A stretch of 10,334 nucleotides of DNA. Source: Cladorrhinum sp. PSN259 (lineage: Eukaryota; Ascomycota; Sordariomycetes; Sordariales; Podosporaceae). The notes under the pieces are model-generated. The model did no database searches and had not been told where the DNA came from. It saw nothing but the letters and a program-made list of their open reading frames with translations. Positions 7,601 to 10,334 of the stretch are shown piece by piece. The DNA lies in NCBI GenBank assembly GCA_033725935.1, contig MU867121.1, positions 204,000 through 214,333 on the forward strand. The letters run 5' to 3'. Within the stretch, counting starts at the first letter, position 1. Each line of letters opens with the position of its first letter. A program made the translations under genes and the position numbers.

Positions 7601-8199
7601 TCTCGGTAGCTCTTGAGATCCTCATCTCCTCAACATAAAACACATCTTGATTTTTACAACACCTTTTTTGTGGGCCGACTCCTTCACGTCGTCAAAGCCT
7701 TGCCTCTTCTCGTTTCGAATATCCCCACTTTGGCTTCCAAACGAGAAATTGCAGCACCTGATCCGGCCGTTAAACGTCAGAATTCGGCCTTGCTGCCGCT
7801 ACCATGCTGTCACTTCCGCCGTTGCAGACAGTAATTTTGCCGTCTCGCCTTCGATATACTTCCACCTATACACCCAGTCGCGACACACTGTGGAGATCTT
7901 GTTAGCTTGGGCAGCACCAGGCTTCATCTGTCGAGAAGGAGACTTTCCACACTTACACACAACTTTCTGGTAAGTGATAGACCCCTAGCCTAATTCTCCA
8001 ATTTCATTCAGCCGGCACACTCAGGTACTGACCAGATTAGTCAAGATTCACTCAGAAAACGTGCCATATCGAGCACAGTCATTCGCTGCCCTTGATTTAC
8101 GTCGTTGCCAGTAAGCTCACTGGTCAACAAAACTACTCCACTCAAACCAACGCAATAGTGGATAATCGAATACCGCCGGGGCCCTTCTCGTCGGCTTCA
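7601..8199 (+). promoter_or_regulatory. Upstream region and 5' leader of gene C
   Basis: C/T-rich sequence leads to the start of gene C at 8200. It contains the 12-mer CTTACACACAAC at 7952-7963, shared with the leader of gene A, and just after it a leader intron. The gene C frame is open upstream from 8092 but has no ATG before 8200, so this part is probably untranslated. Open frames at 7613-7973 lack coding-like codon use. Confidence 0.45.
7970..8011 (+). other. Probable 5' leader intron of gene C
   Basis: The strong donor GTAAGT at 7970 is followed by a branch-like CCTAATT and the acceptor ATTCAG ending at 8011, giving 42 bases. A second acceptor, ACTCAG ending at 8024, would give 55 bases, a more usual fungal size. 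Both are upstream of the start codon, so the protein is not affected. Confidence 0.5.
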
Positions 8200-8813
8200 A
8201 TGGCTGCCCGACCACAGCCGTCGGCGAGATGGGCCCGAGGTCGCCCACAACAAACTATTCTTGCTCCCGGGGAATTCTTGACCTCACTCAAAATCTTGAC
8301 ACCCGACGGACACTGGCTGGTGTGTGATAGGGCACTCATTAGCCCCCTTTACAATGCATCTTGGATTCTCGAGAAGGCCGTAGTTATTAGCGAAACCCCA
8401 CAGCAGGATCTAGCGCAGGAGGAGATTCACACATTTTTGACACCCTTAGGCACCGTCACTAGCAGACGCTCGGTGGTATTGTGGTTCGAGCTTGAACAGC
8501 TCCCCTTGCCACCAACTCTAATGAGGCTCCCCGTGTTGGAGCGTGCCGCAGTTGGAAACCTGGAGGTGGATATGATCTTAGGATATCCGTTCTATAAATG
8601 GTATGCTCTCGGTGGATGCCCCTCGAAATTCTCGGCTAACAGCTTCATAGGTTTTGTCAAAACCAACGACAAGCCCAACTAAACGTTCAAGAACCCGGCA
8701 TACTCAATGCCGACTCGCGGCCACTTTGGCCTGAGTATGAGGAGGAGGAGCTATTGCAAGGGCACGGCGGCCATCGCATTGCCGGAAACCAGGCCATGGA
8801 CCCGAACTACTAA
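8200..8813 (+). CDS. Gene C: degenerate retropepsin-like protein (187 aa, one intron)
   Basis: Exons are 8200-8600 and 8651-8813 (TAA). The ATG at 8200 (TTCAATGGC) is the first in frame. Without splicing the frame would run to 8682, but joining across the intron rebuilds a Trp codon (TG+G, residue 134) and enters a strongly coding-like tail ending D-P-N-Y. Residues 20-134 are the best retropepsin match in the window: L-A-P (21-23), T-P-D-G-H-W (34-39), A-L-I-S-P-L-Y-N-A-S-W-I (45-56), F-L-T-P-L-G (79-84), and V-D-M-I-L-G-Y-P-F (123-131). The 45-56 segment aligns without gaps to the protease A-L-[LI]-D-[ST]-G-A-x-x-N-F-I, so the catalytic D-[ST]-G is replaced by S-P-L and proteolysis is not expected. 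The tail (135-187) is Q-rich, then acidic (E-Y-E-E-E-E at 162-167). It looks paralogous to gene A. A role in binding peptides or as a pseudoprotease is inference only. Confidence 0.72.
8601..8650 (+). other. Intron of gene C (50 bases)
   Basis: It starts GTATGC, has a perfect branch motif GCTAAC ten bases before the end, and ends TTCATAG. Splicing changes frame from one that stops at 8682 to one open to 8813 and restores a Trp codon at the junction. It lies directly after the end of the retropepsin-like domain. Gene A has a GTAGGA donor-like sequence at 1872, at nearly the equivalent protein position. Confidence 0.82.
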
Positions 8814-8847
8814 GGTTAGTAGGACCCGCAGGTTTGACAAGCAGATG

Positions 8848-8944
8848 GTACGTCGTTCAAATAACGTTTGAGCCTCAAACATTCCTCGGGTGCAACACTA
8901 AGACTTCGCTAGAGCCTGACTCAGATCATGATCTGTCATTTTAG
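8848..8944 (+). other. Possible 3' intron after gene C (97 bases)
   Basis: The strong donor GTACGT at 8848, a CCTGACTC branch-like motif at about 8914-8921 and the acceptor CATTTTAG ending at 8944 form a believable fungal intron. It lies beyond the TAA of gene C. It could therefore be an intron of the 3' untranslated region, or sign of a further coding segment or neighbouring transcript. Confidence 0.4.
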
Positions 8945-9033
8945 GCAGGAGATTGCTCTAAGTGGATACACCACTTACACCCACGAAGGTAAACACCCAA
9001 CGACAATCCTTGCTCTGTCTCACAGGTTCGGGC

Positions 9034-9300
9034 ATGGGCCAAAATTACGACGCTAGAACTGCGCGTAATTCTCGTGGGTTTGCTGGTTGGCTCGATATGG
9101 AACTACCACAGACGGCTTTGTGCATTACCCTTCCGACGCATGCTTCCGTGTACCCGGGGTCTTCAAATGGTCGGCCAAACGGCTACCTTCATTGGGATCT
9201 TGGGTGCAAGGATCATGGGTTGGGTACCGTTAGTGGTTCGTTCCAGCGCATCGGGCTTCCCCACCGCAACCCAAACTCGACCTCACATGGGCCAGGGTAA
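9034..9300 (+). CDS. Possible small protein or 3' exon (88 aa)
   Basis: ATG at 9034 opens 88 codons to TAA at 9298-9300. The codons favour C or T in third position (GGC, AAC, TAC, GAC) and the product is G/N/S/H-rich, with no domain I recognise. An acceptor-like CTGTCTCACAG ends at 9025, just before it. A second frame over the same bases is also open and would give a hydrophobic, membrane-like product (around V-I-L-V-G-L-L-V-G), followed by a donor-like GGTAAG at about 9297. Only one of the two can be the main coding frame; I favour the first on codon use. It may belong to the transcript of gene C. Confidence 0.27.
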   Translation: MGQNYDARTARNSRGFAGWLDMELPQTALCITLPTHASVYPGSSNGRPNGYLHWDLGCKDHGLGTVSGSFQRIGLPHRNPNSTSHGPG

Positions 9301-9654
9301 GATTGAGATGATTATTGACTTTTATTTGATGACTGTAGAAAAGTGTTATGCGATTTACACGAAGGTTGGGAAAGGATCAAAAAGTTTTTTTTCTCTTCTT
9401 GTTTCTATTATTACAGAGTTGGAACACGTATTAATGCATACATATACGCGGGAACATGAGGATGACGTCATGGCATTATTTACATGTTGTCAGGGAGACC
9501 ACGACGGTCCCCCCCTTTTCACTTGTTTGAACTTCAAAGTTGGAATTATCATGTGCTGTTTGACTCTTCAATTTAGTCTTGTTTTTTTCGTTGTCACGGA
9601 TTGACAAGTTATTTTCTTATATAGTAGATTACTATGGCATGTTACTATATTAAT

Positions 9655-9674
9655 GATGCATGCACTCATGCATC
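9655..9674. other. Perfect hairpin GATGCATG-CACT-CATGCATC
   Basis: Eight bases are followed by a four-base loop and the exact reverse complement. The arms are themselves rich in ATGCAT/GCATGC palindromes. It lies in AT-rich DNA about 45 bases before the 9720 telomere-like element. Confidence 0.7.
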
Positions 9675-9719
9675 CGCATTTGTCGGTTTAAAAAAGATTT
9701 TTAAAAAGAAGGGATAAAA

Positions 9720-9736
9720 GTAAGTGGGTTAGGGTT
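9720..9736 (+). repeat. Telomere-like element GTAAGTGGGTTAGGGTT, copy 3
   Basis: Exact second copy of the 17-mer at 3127-3143. It lies about 900 bases beyond the stop of gene C, on the same strand as the gene. Confidence 0.6.
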
Positions 9737-10060
9737 AAGCCAACGTATATGTATATGAACCACCTTTTTGCGATACCATATCAGCGAAGTACATAGCACA
9801 TAATATTGTTTCGAAAAGGTTTCAGAACATTTTTAGTGCAGATGGCAAGTGTTGTAACCGTTTCAATCAAATGTTTTCCAAAAAGTTTCAATAAAATTGA
9901 ACCCTTTGTTTTATTTTATTTTCCTTTTATGTGGTTCGAGTTCTTTGGTCAAGTCTGCCTTTTCTCATGTTTAGTTGCGTATAGGATTGATTGTCGATCA
10001 GAAAATTGTTGCTGAGTGATCGGTGCTCTGGAGACGAGAAGTTTGATTGTCGCGTAGGTA

Positions 10061-10100
10061 GGTTGTGGTGATGGTGATGGTCGGGGTGGTGGTGGTGTTG
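10061..10100. repeat. GGT/GAT-rich low-complexity patch
   Basis: An irregular run of GGTGAT and GGTGGT units on the + strand, strongly purine/T skewed. No reading frame or site could be tied to it. Confidence 0.75.
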
Positions 10101-10190
10101 CTGCAAATCTGTGAGTCATGGCTTGTGAGCACGGAGGAAAAGAGTGGTATAGAGTTCAAATTGACGTAGATGCAACCTTATATTGCATAA

Positions 10191-10248
10191 GTGTGTGTGT
10201 GTATGTGTGCGTGAGAGAGAGGGAGATATATATTATTATTTATTATTT
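10191..10248. repeat. Compound microsatellite (GT, GA, TAT units)
   Basis: GT repeats pass through GAGAGAG into an ATT-rich run. Three simple repeats in succession, typical of fungal intergenic DNA. Confidence 0.85.
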
Positions 10249-10334
10249 CGTACACCGCTATGCCCTTGGCAGGGCTCGTCGGTCCCTCTACTGCTCTATA
10301 TATACAAGGAAAACCGTACCGTAAAGGCCGGCTG

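Larger units (their letters stand above)
9301..10334. other. AT-rich spacer with simple repeats, no supported gene
   Basis: Frames here (for example 9806-10015) are short and dominated by F, I and K from T- and A-runs. The stretch holds the second full copy of the telomere-like 17-mer, a 20-base hairpin, a G/T-rich patch and a microsatellite. The right edge of the window cuts it off. Confidence 0.5.

Noticed and set aside
8651..8682. Unspliced end of gene C at TAA 8680-8682
   Set aside because: A textbook 50-base intron (8601-8650) restores Trp at the junction and opens a clearly coding tail, so the unspliced end is not the likely product.
1025..8813. The three genes as remains of one Ty3/Gypsy retrotransposon
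   Set aside because: They lie on both strands, have spliceosomal introns and separate leaders, and no reverse transcriptase, integrase, gag zinc knuckle or long terminal repeats are visible.

Overview
The window reads as nuclear DNA of a filamentous ascomycete fungus (Pezizomycotina). Two clear short spliceosomal introns (49 and 50 bases) have GTATGY donors, CTRAC branch sites and TAG acceptors. GC-rich coding blocks alternate with AT-rich spacers full of homopolymer tracts. TTAGGG-type elements are present, and there are no bacterial-style operons or ribosome binding sites. I see no rRNA, tRNA, CRISPR array, intact transposon or LTR. The species and chromosomal position cannot be read from the sequence.

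Three genes can be supported, each with its own leader. Gene A is on the + strand (1025-2080, with coding signal continuing to about 2604). Gene B is on the - strand (6539 down to 5570, one 49-base intron). Gene C is on the + strand (8200-8813, one 50-base intron). All three appear to be built on the same plan: a stretch of about 110 residues resembling a retropepsin (retroviral/Ty3-type aspartic protease fold), flanked by disordered S/P/Q/R-rich sequence. None has the catalytic D-[ST]-G. Gene C has S-P-L there, gene B has D-P-G, and gene A has no aspartate at all from residue 142 to 258. A and C are the closest pair: the distance from their L-A-P motif to their F-L-[ST]-P motif is exactly 58 residues in both. 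No reverse transcriptase, integrase or gag-like reading frame accompanies them, so they look like host-encoded, probably inactive protease-fold proteins rather than pieces of an intact element.

Gene A is also structurally odd. Its frame is stopped by a TGA at 2078-2080, followed at once by ATG, and the same frame then stays open and coding-like to 2476. A C5 run at 2466-2470 marks the point where coding signal moves to another frame, which closes at 2604. An unrecognised intron, a mutation, a sequencing error or readthrough could each explain part of this.

Layout: 1-402 has no gene and includes a G8C21 homopolymer block. 403-669 is a weak GC-rich open frame. 670-1024 is the leader of A. 1025-2604 is gene A, with poly(A) signals near 2765-2777. 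2790-5130 is a long AT-rich spacer. 5131-5406 (-) is a weak small open frame. 5570-6539 (-) is gene B. 6540-7600 is the upstream region shared by B (reading left) and C (reading right). 7600-8199 is the leader of C, with an intron. 8200-8813 is gene C. 8814-9300 is gene-like sequence with a likely 3' intron and two competing open frames. 9301-10334 is an AT-rich spacer with microsatellites. A 12-base element, AGTGGGTTAGGG, occurs once downstream of each of the three genes, and a 12-mer CTTACACACAAC lies in the leaders of both A and C.
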